DNA from: Pseudomonadota bacterium
Lineage (GTDB): Bacteria > Pseudomonadota > Gammaproteobacteria > Burkholderiales > Burkholderiaceae_C
Length of the DNA: 64,000 bases
Assembly: GCA_029779845.1 (NCBI GenBank)
Contig: JAKOZT010000134.1
Span: 40,448-104,447 of the forward strand
Direction of reading: 5' to 3'
In this document: in pieces, positions 19,892-30,500 of the stretch
Layout of the letters: each line of letters starts with the position of its first letter
Numbering within the stretch: the first letter of the stretch is position 1
The notes under the pieces: model-generated
What the model saw: only the letters and a program-made list of their open reading frames with translations
What the model was told of the DNA's origin: nothing
Database searches by the model: none
Made by a program: the position numbers and the translations under genes

Positions 19892-20581
19892 TCATAAACG
19901 TACTCCGGCGAAGGTGTAGCCGGCGTTGCGCAGCGTCTTGATGCAGTGCAGCGGCTCGAGCTTGCGGCGCAGCCGGCTGACCAGGATGTCGACCGCGCGG
20001 GTGTGGATGTCTTCGGCGGCCTGGCCGCGCAGCCGCTCGAGGATGTCGTCGCGGTGGAACACCTTGTTCGGCGTGCCGGCCAGCAGCGCGAGCAATTCGA
20101 ACTCGGTGCCGGTCAGCTCGACGGCCTCGCCGCGGCGCTCGACGCTGCGCCGGTCGAGGTCGATCACCAGGCCGTCGAAACGCCAGACACGCGATGCCGA
20201 TGCGGGTGCGTGCGCTGCCGGCACCGCGCGCCGCAGCACCGTCTGCAAGCGCGCCAGCAGCTCGCGCGGCTCGAAGGGCTTGGGCAGGTAGTCGTCGGCG
20301 CCGAGCTCGAGGCCGACCACGCGGTCCATCACGTCGCCGCGCGCGGTCAGCATCACGATCGGCAGCGTGCTCTCCTTGCGGATCGTGCGGCACAGCTCGA
20401 AGCCATCCATCTCGGGCAGCATCACGTCGAGGATCGCCGCGTCGAAACCGCCGCCGCGCAGCAGCGCCAGCCCTTCGCTCGGCCGCGTCGCATGCACCAG
20501 CTCGAAGCCCGAGCGCGCCAGGTAGGCGCGCAGCGGCGGCCCGAGGGCTTCGTCGTCATCGATCAGCAGCAGGCGCGGCAT
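19892..20581 (-). CDS. OmpR-family response regulator
   Basis: Receiver MPRLLLIDDDEALGPPLRAYLARSGFE...AILDVMLPEMDGFELCR...LGADDYLPKPFEPRELLARL and wHTH C-terminus. Confidence 0.94.
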   Translation of the reverse strand: MPRLLLIDDDEALGPPLRAYLARSGFELVHATRPSEGLALLRGGGFDAAILDVMLPEMDGFELCRTIRKESTLPIVMLTARGDVMDRVVGLELGADDYLPKPFEPRELLARLQTVLRRAVPAAHAPASASRVWRFDGLVIDLDRRSVERRGEAVELTGTEFELLALLAGTPNKVFHRDDILERLRGQAAEDIHTRAVDILVSRLRRKLEPLHCIKTLRNAGYTFAGVRL

Positions 20582-20602
20582 CCAGCGATCTTCGCACCAG
20601 CT

Positions 20603-21076
20603 TCAACCGCGCCAGCCATGCCGCCCCCGGCGGTTCATGAACTCGCGCACCTTGGCCTGCTGCTCGGGCCGCAGGCTGTCGTAGAAGTCGCCGAAGGCGG
20701 CGATCAGCTCGGGGCTCTTGTCGTTGATCGCGGTGGTCTTGGGATCGACCAGCGCCTTGGCCTTGGCGCGGTCGAAGGTGCTGCCAGCCACCAGCGACTG
20801 CATTTCCTCGCGCGGGTTGCCGCCGGCCACCAGCGCATTGCGCTGCTCGCGCAGCTTGTCGGCCACGACGCCGAGCCTGGCCTTCTGCGCTTCGTCGAGG
20901 TCGAGCCGGCTGCCGACGCGCTCGACCAGCCGCGCCTTCATCTTCGCCGCGTCTTCTTCGCTCATCGCCTGCCAGCCCATGCCGGGGTGCATGCGGTGCG
21001 AGCAGGCGGCCAGGCCGCCGAACAGCACGCTGGCGCCGAACACGCCGATCAGGGTGCGCTTGATCCATCGCTTCAT
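20603..21076 (-). CDS. Spy/CpxP-like periplasmic protein
   Basis: Signal peptide with lipobox-like LAAC; LDLDEAQKARLGVVADKLREQRN and LRPEQQAKVREFMNRR; located upstream of RR/HK. Confidence 0.72.
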   Translation of the reverse strand: MKRWIKRTLIGVFGASVLFGGLAACSHRMHPGMGWQAMSEEDAAKMKARLVERVGSRLDLDEAQKARLGVVADKLREQRNALVAGGNPREEMQSLVAGSTFDRAKAKALVDPKTTAINDKSPELIAAFGDFYDSLRPEQQAKVREFMNRRGRHGWRG

Positions 21077-21262
21077 CTCAGTGCTCCGTCGTTGAGGGAT
21101 GAAGCGATGGTGCGAGCGGCGCGCTCGCGTGTCCTTTCGGCGCGGTATCGCCGCGTAACGTTTTTTGTCGTCACTCGCCGCCGGGGCCCGGCGGCGCGGC
21201 GGCGGGTCCGGCGCTCATGGGCGACATTCTGGGCCGCCGTGCCGGCCGCGCCGGCCTCAGGG

Positions 21263-21943
21263 TCAGCGCGCCAGCCGCGCTCGCATCGCGGCGATCACCG
21301 CCTTGTAGTCGCGCTGGCCGAAGATCGCGCTGCCGGCCACGAAGGTGTCGGCGCCGGCATCGGCCACCGCGCGGATGTTGTCGACCTTGATGCCGCCGTC
21401 GACCTCGAGGCGGATGTCGCGCCCGCTCGCGTCGATGAGCTTGCGCGCGCGCTCGATCTTCTTCAGCGCCGCCGGAATGAAGCTCTGCCCGCCGAAGCCC
21501 GGGTTGACGCTCATGATCAGCACCAGATCGACCTTGTCGATCACCCACTCCAGCGCGTCCAGCGGCGTGGCGGGGTTGAAGACGAGGCCGGCCTGGCAGC
21601 CTTCGGCCTTGATCAGCTGCAGCGTGCGGTCGACGTGCGCGCTCGCCTCGGGGTGGAAGCTGACCAGGTCGGCGCCGGCCTTCGCGAAGGCCTGCGCCAG
21701 CGCGTCGACCGGCTGCACCATCAGGTGCACGTCGATCGGCGCCTTGGCGCCGTCGGGCGTCACCGCGTGCTTGCGCAGCGCCTCGCAGACCATCGGGCCG
21801 AAGGTCAGGTTGGGCACGTAATGGTTGTCCATCACGTCGAAGTGGATCCAGTCGGCGCCGGCCGCGAGCACGTTGCGCACCTCTTCGCCGAGGCGGGCGA
21901 AGTCGGCGGAGAGGATGCTCGGTGCGATGCGGTAAGTGCTCAT
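21263..21943 (-). CDS. rpe: Ribulose-phosphate 3-epimerase
   Basis: [22 protein letters not shown]...[17 protein letters not shown]...[14 protein letters not shown]...[12 protein letters not shown]. Confidence 0.97.
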   Translation of the reverse strand: MSTYRIAPSILSADFARLGEEVRNVLAAGADWIHFDVMDNHYVPNLTFGPMVCEALRKHAVTPDGAKAPIDVHLMVQPVDALAQAFAKAGADLVSFHPEASAHVDRTLQLIKAEGCQAGLVFNPATPLDALEWVIDKVDLVLIMSVNPGFGGQSFIPAALKKIERARKLIDASGRDIRLEVDGGIKVDNIRAVADAGADTFVAGSAIFGQRDYKAVIAAMRARLAR

Positions 21944-21979
21944 GGAAAGAATTCTAGGTGCGCTCCTAGAATCGCCGTC

Positions 21980-22354
21980 ATGGCCCGGCCCGAGCTCACC
22001 AACACCGTCGTCGTGCGTCCGCTGCCCGAGCAGTCGGACCCGGCCGCAGGCCAGCACGCCTTCGCCTACACGATCACGATCCGCAACACCGGCGACATCG
22101 CCGCGCAGCTGATCGCGCGCCACTGGATCATCACCGACGCCGAGGGCCGCACCGAGGAAGTGCGCGGCCTCGCGGTGGTGGGCCACCAGCCGCTGCTGCA
22201 GCCCGGCGAGCGCTTCGAGTACACCAGCTGGACGCGCATCCCCACGCCGCACGGCAGCATGCGCGGCACCTTCTTCTGCATGACGGAAGACGCGCGGCCC
22301 TTCGACGCCCCGGTGCCGGAGTTCGCGCTGGCCGCCGCGGCGACACTGCATTGA
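21980..22354 (+). CDS. apaG: ApaG protein
   Basis: [55 protein letters not shown]...GSMRGTFF. Confidence 0.95.
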   Translation: MARPELTNTVVVRPLPEQSDPAAGQHAFAYTITIRNTGDIAAQLIARHWIITDAEGRTEEVRGLAVVGHQPLLQPGERFEYTSWTRIPTPHGSMRGTFFCMTEDARPFDAPVPEFALAAAATLH

Positions 22355-24369
22355 GCGCCGGCGCCGCGATCGCCGGCCGCGCCCGCGCCGCCGGCTGGGA
22401 CCTGACCGCGCTGCTCAACGCCGCCGATCCGAAAGCCTCGCTGGCCGAGCGCCAGCTCTGGCTGGTGCGCCTGATGGAGTGGCTGCGCCGCGCGCCGCTG
22501 GAAGGCGAGGCCGAGCGCGCCACGCCGCTGCCGGTGCTGCGCCTGAAGCACCTGCTCAACGTGCTGCAGCGCCACGACGAGCACCGCCTCGCGGTCGGCG
22601 CGCTGCTGGCGCGCTTCTGGCGCGAGGTCGACACCGTCGCGCTGCTGGCCGACTTCGGCTTCGCGCCGCGCACCAACTTCTTCGGCGAGCTGGGCCAGCG
22701 CCTGCGCTTGCGCCTCTTGCCGATCACGCCCGAGACGCAGGACCTGGGCGAACTGTTCGCGCTGCTGTTCCCGAGCGAGCGCGACGCGCAGTGGCTGGCC
22801 GCGATCGACGACGACACGCTGGCGCGCCTCGTCGACGCGCTGGCGCCGCTGGCCGCGCAGGCCGGCGACTGGCGCGAACCGCTGGTCGAGGGCATCGCCT
22901 ACCTCGCCGCGGCAGTGCGCGCCTCGGGCCACTCGGGCGCCTTGCGCCAGCGCATGAGCGCCGAGCTGCTCGCCGACGACCCGTTCCGCCAGCTCGCCAG
23001 CAGCGCCGAGCGGCTAGGCGGGCACACGCGCTCGGGCAACGACGCAGCCTTGCTGCAGGAAGCGCAGTACCTGCGCGCGCTGCTCGACGCCTGCCGGCGC
23101 GCCGCGGCCAGCGTGCGCGCGCACCTGGAGCAGTACGGCGTGTCGGTCGGCATCGTCTTCGAGACCGACCAGCTGCGCGCGCGCTGCGAGCGCATCGAGG
23201 CGCTGCTGAACACGCTGCTCGCACCGCAGCCGGCGCGCGAGCTGCTGCGCCTGATCGCCGACCTGGCGCAGCAGGCGCAGGCGCGGCGCGGCATCCGCAG
23301 CCTGTTCGCGCGCCACTACTCGCTGCTGGCGCGCAAGGTGGCCGAGCGCAGCGCCGAGACCGGCGAGCACTACATCACGCGCGACCGCGCCGAGTACCGC
23401 GCGATGCTGCGCGCCGCGGCCGGCGGCGGCGCGGTGATCGTGCTCACCACCTTCATCAAGTTCGGCATCGGCGCGCTCGCCCTGGCGGCGTTCTGGTCCG
23501 GCTTCGCGGCCGGCATCAACTACGCGGCGAGCTTCGTGCTGATCCATCTGATGCACTGGACGGTGGCGACCAAGCAGCCGGCGATGACCGCGCCGGCGAT
23601 GGCGGAGAAGCTGAACGACGTCAGCGACGACGCGCGCGTCGAGGCCTTCGTCGACGAGGTGGCGCACCTGATCCGCTCGCAGGCCGCCGGCATCTTCGGC
23701 AACCTGATGCTGGCCGGGCCGGTGGTGCTGGCGGTTCAGCTCGCCGCGCAGGCCGCCTTCGGTGCGCCGCCGGTGGGCGCGGCGCAGGCCGGGTACGTGC
23801 TGCACTCGCTCACGCTGCTCGGGCCGACCGCGCTGTACGCGGCGTTCACCGGCGTGCTGCTGTTCGCCAGCTCGATCATCGCCGGCTGGGCCGAGAACTG
23901 GTTCGTCTGGCACCGGCTCGACAGCGCGATCGCCTGGAACCCGCGCTCGATCGCGCTGCTCGGCGCGGCGCGCGCGCGGCGCTGGGCGGCGTGGTGGCGC
24001 GCCAACGTGTCGGGCCTCGCGGCCAACATTTCGCTCGGCCTGATGCTCGGGCTGGCGCCGGCGATCGCGGGCTTCTTCGCGCTGCCGATCGAGGTGCGCC
24101 ACGTCACGCTGTCCACCGGCCAGCTCGCCGCCGCCTTGGGCGCGCTCGGCTTCGGGCTGCTGCGCGAGGGCGCGTTCTGGTGGTGCGTGGCCGGCATCGC
24201 CGTCACCGGCGTGCTCAACCTGACGGTCAGCTTCGCGCTCGCCTTCAAGGTGGCGCTGCGCTCGCGCGGTATCCGCCTGGCCGATCGCAGCCGCATCTAC
24301 CGCGCGATCCGCGCGCGGCTGCGGACCCAGCCTTTGTCGTTCGTGTTCCCGCCGAAGGACTCAGCCTGA
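22351..24369 (+). CDS. Gcr-family 'site-specific recombinase'-like membrane protein
   Basis: 672-aa protein with N-terminal helical region and C-terminal TM segments, adjacent to apaG; TTG start overlapping the apaG stop. Confidence 0.72.
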   Translation: MSAGAAIAGRARAAGWDLTALLNAADPKASLAERQLWLVRLMEWLRRAPLEGEAERATPLPVLRLKHLLNVLQRHDEHRLAVGALLARFWREVDTVALLADFGFAPRTNFFGELGQRLRLRLLPITPETQDLGELFALLFPSERDAQWLAAIDDDTLARLVDALAPLAAQAGDWREPLVEGIAYLAAAVRASGHSGALRQRMSAELLADDPFRQLASSAERLGGHTRSGNDAALLQEAQYLRALLDACRRAAASVRAHLEQYGVSVGIVFETDQLRARCERIEALLNTLLAPQPARELLRLIADLAQQAQARRGIRSLFARHYSLLARKVAERSAETGEHYITRDRAEYRAMLRAAAGGGAVIVLTTFIKFGIGALALAAFWSGFAAGINYAASFVLIHLMHWTVATKQPAMTAPAMAEKLNDVSDDARVEAFVDEVAHLIRSQAAGIFGNLMLAGPVVLAVQLAAQAAFGAPPVGAAQAGYVLHSLTLLGPTALYAAFTGVLLFASSIIAGWAENWFVWHRLDSAIAWNPRSIALLGAARARRWAAWWRANVSGLAANISLGLMLGLAPAIAGFFALPIEVRHVTLSTGQLAAALGALGFGLLREGAFWWCVAGIAVTGVLNLTVSFALAFKVALRSRGIRLADRSRIYRAIRARLRTQPLSFVFPPKDSA

Positions 24370-24486
24370 ATCGCGCTCGTCGTCGCGACGGCGCTCGCCC
24401 TTCCTGCGCCCGGAGAACATCGTCCACCACACGATCAGCAGCAGGACGGCGAGCGCGCCTAGCGCTTCCAGCAGAATCAATCCCAT
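24361..24486 (-). CDS. Putative 41-aa single-TM membrane protein
   Basis: [41 protein letters not shown]: one TM plus positive tail; start codon overlaps the mltA start on the other strand. Confidence 0.4.
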   Translation of the reverse strand: MGLILLEALGALAVLLLIVWWTMFSGRRKGERRRDDERDSG

Positions 24487-25612
24487 GACGATGTCTCGAT
24501 GCCGCGCGTTGATGGGCGCGGCGATTCTAGGAGGGCTGGCGGCCTGCGCCGTGGTGCCGCCGCCCGAAGCTCCCCCCACCCCCGTCCCCTCGGCCACGCC
24601 GGGCGCCGCGACGCCCATCGTGCGCCACCGTGCGCGCTGGCTGCCCGCCGACTGGAGCGAGCTGCCCGGTTGGGCCGGCGACGCGACGCGCGAGCTGTGG
24701 CCCGCCTTGCAACGCGGCTGCGAGAGGCCGGCGCCGGGTTGGGAGAGCGTCTGCCTCGCGGCGCGCGCCATCACCCCGGCCGGCGACGCCGAGGCGCGCG
24801 CCTGGCTGCAGCAGCGTTTGCGGCCCTACCGCGTCGAGAGCCTGGAAGGCAGCGCCGAAGGCCTGGCCACCGGCTACTTCGAGCCGCTGGTGGCGGCGCA
24901 GCGCGAGAAGCGCGCGCCGTACCAGGTGCCGCTGCACGCGCTGCCCGACGACCTCGCCGCGCGCAAGCCGTGGTGGACACGCCGCCAGATCGACACGCTG
25001 CCCGCCGCGCAGGCCGCCCTGCGCGGGCGCGAACTCGCCTTCGTGGCCGACCCGCTCGACGCGCTGCTGCTGCAGGTGCAGGGCTCGGGCCGGCTGCTGA
25101 TGAATGAAGCCAACGGCAGCAAGCGCCAGGTGCGCGTGGCCTACGCCGGCCACAACGACCAGCCCTACAAGTCGGTGGGCCGCTGGCTGATCGAGCAGGG
25201 CGAGCTGAAGCCCGGCGAGGCCTCGTGGCCGGCGATCAAGGCCTGGGCGCGCGCGAACCCGAAGCGCCTCAACGAGCTGCTGTGGAGCAACCCGCGCTAC
25301 GTGTTCTTCAAGGAGGAGGCGCTGCCCGATCCGGGCGTCGGCCCCAGGGGCGCGCAGGCCGTGCCGCTGACGCCGGGGCGCTCGATCGCCGTCGACCCGC
25401 AGGCCGTGCCCTACGGCACGCCGGTGTGGCTGGACACCACCGAACCGCTGTCGAGCACGCCGCTGCGCCGCCTCGTGATGGCGCAGGACACCGGCAGCGC
25501 GATCACCGGCGCGGTGCGCGCCGACTACTTCTGGGGCTGGGGCGAAGACGCCGAGGCGCAGGCCGGGCGCATGAAGCAGCCCTTGCGCATGTGGGTGCTC
25601 TGGCCGCGGTGA
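24485..25612 (+). CDS. mltA: Membrane-bound lytic murein transglycosylase A
   Basis: Lipoprotein signal GGLAAC; LATGYFEPLVAAQREK, VQGSGRLLMNE, MAQDTGSAITGAVRADYFWGWG. Confidence 0.94.
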   Translation: MTMSRCRALMGAAILGGLAACAVVPPPEAPPTPVPSATPGAATPIVRHRARWLPADWSELPGWAGDATRELWPALQRGCERPAPGWESVCLAARAITPAGDAEARAWLQQRLRPYRVESLEGSAEGLATGYFEPLVAAQREKRAPYQVPLHALPDDLAARKPWWTRRQIDTLPAAQAALRGRELAFVADPLDALLLQVQGSGRLLMNEANGSKRQVRVAYAGHNDQPYKSVGRWLIEQGELKPGEASWPAIKAWARANPKRLNELLWSNPRYVFFKEEALPDPGVGPRGAQAVPLTPGRSIAVDPQAVPYGTPVWLDTTEPLSSTPLRRLVMAQDTGSAITGAVRADYFWGWGEDAEAQAGRMKQPLRMWVLWPR

Positions 25613-25615
25613 TGT

Positions 25616-25696
25616 CTGCCCCTCGGCCGACGGGTACGTCGGCCGATCCCCCGAGGGGATGCGGGCCGGCTTGGGAGCGGCCCGGCGCTCGGCCCG
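25616..25696 (+). repeat. 81-bp structured dispersed repeat, copy B (between convergent mltA and GGDEF gene)
   Basis: 79/81 identity to reverse complement of 19811-19891; contains CGGCCGAC-GGGTAC-GTCGGCCG and ATCCCC-CGA-GGGGAT hairpins. Confidence 0.92.
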
Positions 25697-25702
25697 GAGA
25701 AA

Positions 25703-26809
25703 TCAGCCGGAAACCACCTTGTTGCGCCCCTGCTGCTTGGCCTCGTAGAGCGCGCGGTCGGCGCGCGCGATCGCCTCCACCGGCGATTCGCCCCCGGCCA
25801 CTTCCACCAGCCCGGCCGAGAGCGTGAAGGCCAGCTCGGCCGCACCGTGCGCGACGCGCAGCGCCTCGACGCGCGTGCGCAGCCGCTCCAGGCCGAGGCG
25901 CGCGGCGGTGAGGCCGGTGTCGGGCAGCATCAGCATGAACTCCTCGCCGCCCCAGCGCGCCAGCACGTCGGCCTCGCGGATCGCCGCCAGCGCCTCGGCG
26001 GCGAAGACTTCCAGTACGCGGTCGCCCGCCGGGTGGCCATGCGCGTCGTTGATGCGCTTGAAGCGGTCGATGTCGAGCACCGCGAGGCAGAAGCGGCCGC
26101 CGCCGCGCACGCAGCGCGCGCGCTCGGCCTCGATCAGCGCGGCCATGTGGCGGCGGTTGGCCAGGCCGGTCAGCTCGTCGCGCTGCGCCAGCGCCTCGTT
26201 GCGCGCCAGCGCCTCGCGCAGCTCGGCCTTCTGGCGCTTGAGCGCATCGCGCAGCAGCCCGAGCTGGCCGGCCAGGATGGACACCGCCGGCAGGAAGATC
26301 GCGATGACGAGGAAGTGCGCGAACTCCACCTCGGGCGGGTAGACCAGCGGATCGCGCCAGGCCATCACGCCCATCGCGGTGCCGAACAGCTGCAGCGCCA
26401 GCCAGCTCATCAGCCGCACCTGGCGCGGGCTCAGCGAGTACAGGCCGAACATCAGTACCACCATCATGATCGGGAACACCGCGCCGCGGCCGCGCCCGGC
26501 CAGCATGTAGGCGAGCGCCCCCACCACCAGCGAGAAGCTCATCTGCGCCAGCGTCAGCGAGGGGTCGCTCCAGCGCTCGCTGAGGCCGCTGCGGATCGCC
26601 GCGTAGAAGCCCAGCATGCCGCCCATGCCGAACAGCGCCAGCGCCAGCATCGGCCCGGGCGCGGCCAGGCCCGCGCCGACCAGGTAGCCCATGCTCGCCA
26701 CGCTGTAGGCCATCAGCGCGCAGGCGAGCAGGCAGCGCGCGCTGCGCAGGCGCAAGCGCCGCTCGCGGCCGAGCAGCGCATCGACCAGGGCTCGCCAGCG
26801 CGCGCTCAT
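25703..26809 (-). CDS. Membrane-bound diguanylate cyclase (GGDEF)
   Basis: N-terminal TM region; RDELTGLANRRHM, DIDRFKRINDAHGHPAGDRVL, ARWGGEEFMLMLP. Confidence 0.94.
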   Translation of the reverse strand: MSARWRALVDALLGRERRLRLRSARCLLACALMAYSVASMGYLVGAGLAAPGPMLALALFGMGGMLGFYAAIRSGLSERWSDPSLTLAQMSFSLVVGALAYMLAGRGRGAVFPIMMVVLMFGLYSLSPRQVRLMSWLALQLFGTAMGVMAWRDPLVYPPEVEFAHFLVIAIFLPAVSILAGQLGLLRDALKRQKAELREALARNEALAQRDELTGLANRRHMAALIEAERARCVRGGGRFCLAVLDIDRFKRINDAHGHPAGDRVLEVFAAEALAAIREADVLARWGGEEFMLMLPDTGLTAARLGLERLRTRVEALRVAHGAAELAFTLSAGLVEVAGGESPVEAIARADRALYEAKQQGRNKVVSG

Positions 26810-27378
26810 CGCGGCCGATCACCCGCAGGCGCCTCGCCCGCGGCGCGCAAGTGGCCCAGCGGCAGCGCGCCGCCCGACTTCACCTCGCCGAGCGAGAAGC
26901 TGGTGTGCACGTCCTTCACGTGCGGCAGGCTCATCAGCGCGTCGAGCGCGAAGCGCGAGAAGGCGTCGAGGTCGGTGGCCATCACCTGCAGCTCGAAGGT
27001 GCCCGAGCCCGAGATGTAGTGGCAGGAGATCACCTCCGGCTGGCGGCGGATCGCCTCCTCCAGCACGCGCGTGGCCTCGGCGGTGTTGCGGTCGGCGTCG
27101 ATGCGCACGAAGGCCAGCACGCCCAGGCCGATCTTGCGCCGGTCGATCTCGGCGCGGTAGCCGGTGATGAAACCCTGCTCCTCCAGCCAGCGCATGCGCC
27201 GCCAGGTCGGCGCGGCCGACAGCCCGATGCGCGAGGCCAGCTCGGCGTTGGACAGGCGCGCATCCTGCTGCAACTCGCGCAGGATGGCGATGTCGTAGCG
27301 ATCGAGGCTCGCGCCGTGCGCATCGGCGGCTTCGCCGGTTGCGGAGGTCGGAGCTGGGGTTTTCCCTTGAATGGGCAT
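26806..27378 (-). CDS. Lrp/AsnC family transcriptional regulator
   Basis: LDRYDIAILRELQQDARLSNAELASRIGLSAAPTWRRMRWLEEQGFITGY and RAM domain. Confidence 0.94.
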   Translation of the reverse strand: MPIQGKTPAPTSATGEAADAHGASLDRYDIAILRELQQDARLSNAELASRIGLSAAPTWRRMRWLEEQGFITGYRAEIDRRKIGLGVLAFVRIDADRNTAEATRVLEEAIRRQPEVISCHYISGSGTFELQVMATDLDAFSRFALDALMSLPHVKDVHTSFSLGEVKSGGALPLGHLRAAGEAPAGDRPR

Positions 27379-27387
27379 TTCGAGCGC

Positions 27388-27422
27388 GATTTTGCTTGTT
27401 CTTCACTATCAAACGCAAGATC
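27388..27422. promoter_or_regulatory. Imperfect 35-bp dyad between lrp-like gene and iorAB
   Basis: GATTTTGCTTGTTCTTCACTATCAAACGCAAGATC; outer arms GATTTTGC/GCAAGATC match 7/8. Confidence 0.35.
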
Positions 27423-27517
27423 GTTTCTCGACCGTGCCTTGATCCGGCAATGAAAGAAAGCACTTCACCGCAGCGAATCCCTACACTCGTCCGAGCCCAC
27501 CCAAGGAGCGACGCCCC

Positions 27518-30500
27518 ATGAACGCACCCCTGCCCGAGGCCGTCCGCAAGGCCATCGAAAGCGCCTCGCTCGACGACAAGTACAGCCTGGACCACGGCCG
27601 CGCCTTCATGAGCGGCGTGCAGGCGCTGGTGCGGCTGCCGATGCTGCAGCGCCAGCGCGACCTCGCAGCCGGGCTGAACACCGGCGGCTTCGTCAGCGGC
27701 TACCGCGGCAGCCCGCTCGGCGGCTACGACCAGGCGCTGATGGCGGCGAAGAAGCACCTGGAAGCCAACCACATCGTCTTCCAGCCCGGCGTCAACGAGG
27801 AACTCGGCGCGACGGCCGTGTGGGGCACGCAGCAGCTCGACCTCTATCCGCAGGCGAAGAAGTACGACGGCGTGTTCGGCATCTGGTACGGCAAGGGCCC
27901 GGGCGTGGACCGCTGCTCCGACGTCTTCAAGCACGCCAACATGGCGGGCACCGCGAAGCATGGCGGCGTGATCGCGATCGCCGGCGACGACCACGTCGCC
28001 AAGAGCAGCACCGCCGCGCACCAGAGCGACCACATCTTCAAGGCCTGCGGGCTGCCGGTGTTCTTCCCGTCGAGCGTGCAGGACATCCTCGACATGGGCC
28101 TGCACGCCTTCGCGATGAGCCGCTATGCCGGCGTGTGGACCGGCATGAAGACGATCCAGGAGGTGGTGGAGTCGAGCGCCTCGGTGAGCGTCGACCCGGG
28201 GCGCGTGAAGATCGCGCTGCCCGAGGACTTCACGATGCCGCCCGGCGGCGTGCACATCCGCTGGCCGGATGCGGCGCTGGCGCAGGAGGCGCGCCTGTTC
28301 GACCACAAGTGGTACGCGGCGCTGGCCTACGTGCGCGCGAACCGGCTCAACCACAACGTGATCGAAGGCCCGAACGACCGCTTCGGCATCATCGCCAGCG
28401 GCAAGGCCTACAACGACACGCGCCAGGCGCTGGCGGATCTGGGCCTGAGCGACGAGCGCTGCCGCGCGCTGGGCATCCGGCTGCACAAGGTCAACGTGGT
28501 GTGGCCGCTGGAGGCGACCATCACGCGCGAGTTCGCGCAGGGGCTGCAGGAGATCCTGGTCGTCGAGGAGAAGCGCCAGGTCATCGAATACCAGATCAAG
28601 GAAGAGCTGTACAACTGGCGCGCCGACGTGCGGCCCAACGTGCTGGGCAAGTTCGACGAACCCGAGGGCGACCTCTCCGGCGGCGAATGGTCGATGCCGA
28701 ACCCGGGCGGCAACTGGCTGCTGCGCGCCAAGGCCGACCTGACGCCGGCGATCATCGCCAAGGCGATCGCGCGGCGGCTGAAGAAGCTCGGCTTCGCGCC
28801 CGAAGGCAGCGAGACGGCGGCGCGCATGGACGCGCGGCTCGACGTGATCGCCGCGCGCGAACGCGCGATGGCGACGATGAAGTCGGACACCGGCGACCGC
28901 GCGCCCTGGTTCTGCAGCGGCTGCCCGCACAACACCAGCACGCGCGTGCCGGAAGGCTCGCGCGCGATGGCCGGCATCGGCTGCCACTTCATGTCGGTGT
29001 GGATGGACCGCAGCACCAGCACCTTCAGCCAGATGGGCGGCGAAGGCGTGGCCTGGGTCGGGCAGGCGCCGTTCACGAAAGACGCGCACGTCTTCGCCAA
29101 CCTCGGCGACGGCACCTACTTCCACAGCGGCCTGCTGGCGATCCGCCAGGCGATCGCGGCGGGCGTGAACATCACCTACAAGATCCTCTACAACGACGCG
29201 GTCGCGATGACCGGCGGGCAGCAGGTGGGCGAGCGCCCCGAGGGCCACTCGGTGATGCAGATCCAGAAGAGCCTGACCGCCGAGGGCGTGAAGAAGATCG
29301 TCATCGTCAGCGACGAACCCGAGAAGTACGACGGAGCCGCGCTGGAGCCCGGCATCACCGTGCACCACCGCGACGAGCTGGACGCGATCCAGCGCCGGTT
29401 CCGCGAGATCCCCGGCACCACCGCGATCATCTACGACCAGACCTGCGCCACCGAGAAGCGCCGCCGCCGCAAGCGCGGCAAGCTGGCCACGCCGGCGAAG
29501 ACGGTGGTGATCAACGAGCTGGTGTGCGAAGGCTGCGGCGACTGCTCGGTGCAATCGAACTGCCTGTCCGTCGAGCCGGTCGAGACCGAGTTCGGCCGCA
29601 AGCGCCGCATCAACCAGAACACCTGCAACAAGGACTTCTCCTGCCTGAAGGGCTTCTGCCCGAGCTTCGTCACCGTCGAAGGCGGCGCACTGAAGAAGGC
29701 GAAGAAGGAAATCCGCGGCGACCTGTCGTCGCTGCCGCCGCTGCCCGAGCCGTCGCTGCCGGTGACCGAGCAGCCCTGGGGCATCGTGGTCGGCGGCGTC
29801 GGCGGCACCGGCGTGATCACCATCGGCCAGCTGCTCGGCGTGGCCGCGCACCTGGAAGGCCGCGGCGTCGTCACGCAGGACGCCGGGGGTCTGGCGCAAA
29901 AGGGCGGCGCGACCTGGAGCCACATCCAGATCGCCAACCGGCCGGAGGCGATCCACACCACCAAGGTCGACACCGCCAAGGCGGACCTCGTGATCGCCTG
30001 CGACGCGATCGTCGGCGCCAACAAGTACACGATGAGCGTGATGCGCGAAGGCCGCACCTTCGTCGCGCTGAACACGCACGGCACGCCGACCGCCGCCTTC
30101 GTGCGCAACCCCGACTGGCAGTTCCCGGGCGGCAGCTGCGAGGCCGCGCTCGCCGCGGCGGTGGGCGCCGGCATGGTCGGAGGCTTCGACGCCGAGCAGG
30201 CCGCGGTGCAGCTGGTGGGCGACTCGATCTACACCAACCCGCTGCTGCTCGGTTATGCGTGGCAGAAGGGCCGCGTGCCGCTGAGCCACGCCGCGCTGAT
30301 GCGCGCCTTCGAACTGAACGGCGTGCAGGTGGAGAACAACCAGGCCGCCTTCGAATGGGGCCGGCGCTGCGCGCACGACCTCGCGGCGGTGCGCTCGCTG
30401 TTCGCGGCGGCGGCGGTGATCGAGTTCGTCAGGAAGCCCTCGCTCGACGAAGTGATCGGCAAGCGCGTCGAGTTCCTCACCGCGTACCAGAACGCGGCCT

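Noticed and set aside
22351-24369. Possible mobile element because of the 'site-specific recombinase' label
   Set aside because: Gcr-type proteins are membrane proteins beside apaG; no terminal repeats or integrase catalytic motif seen.
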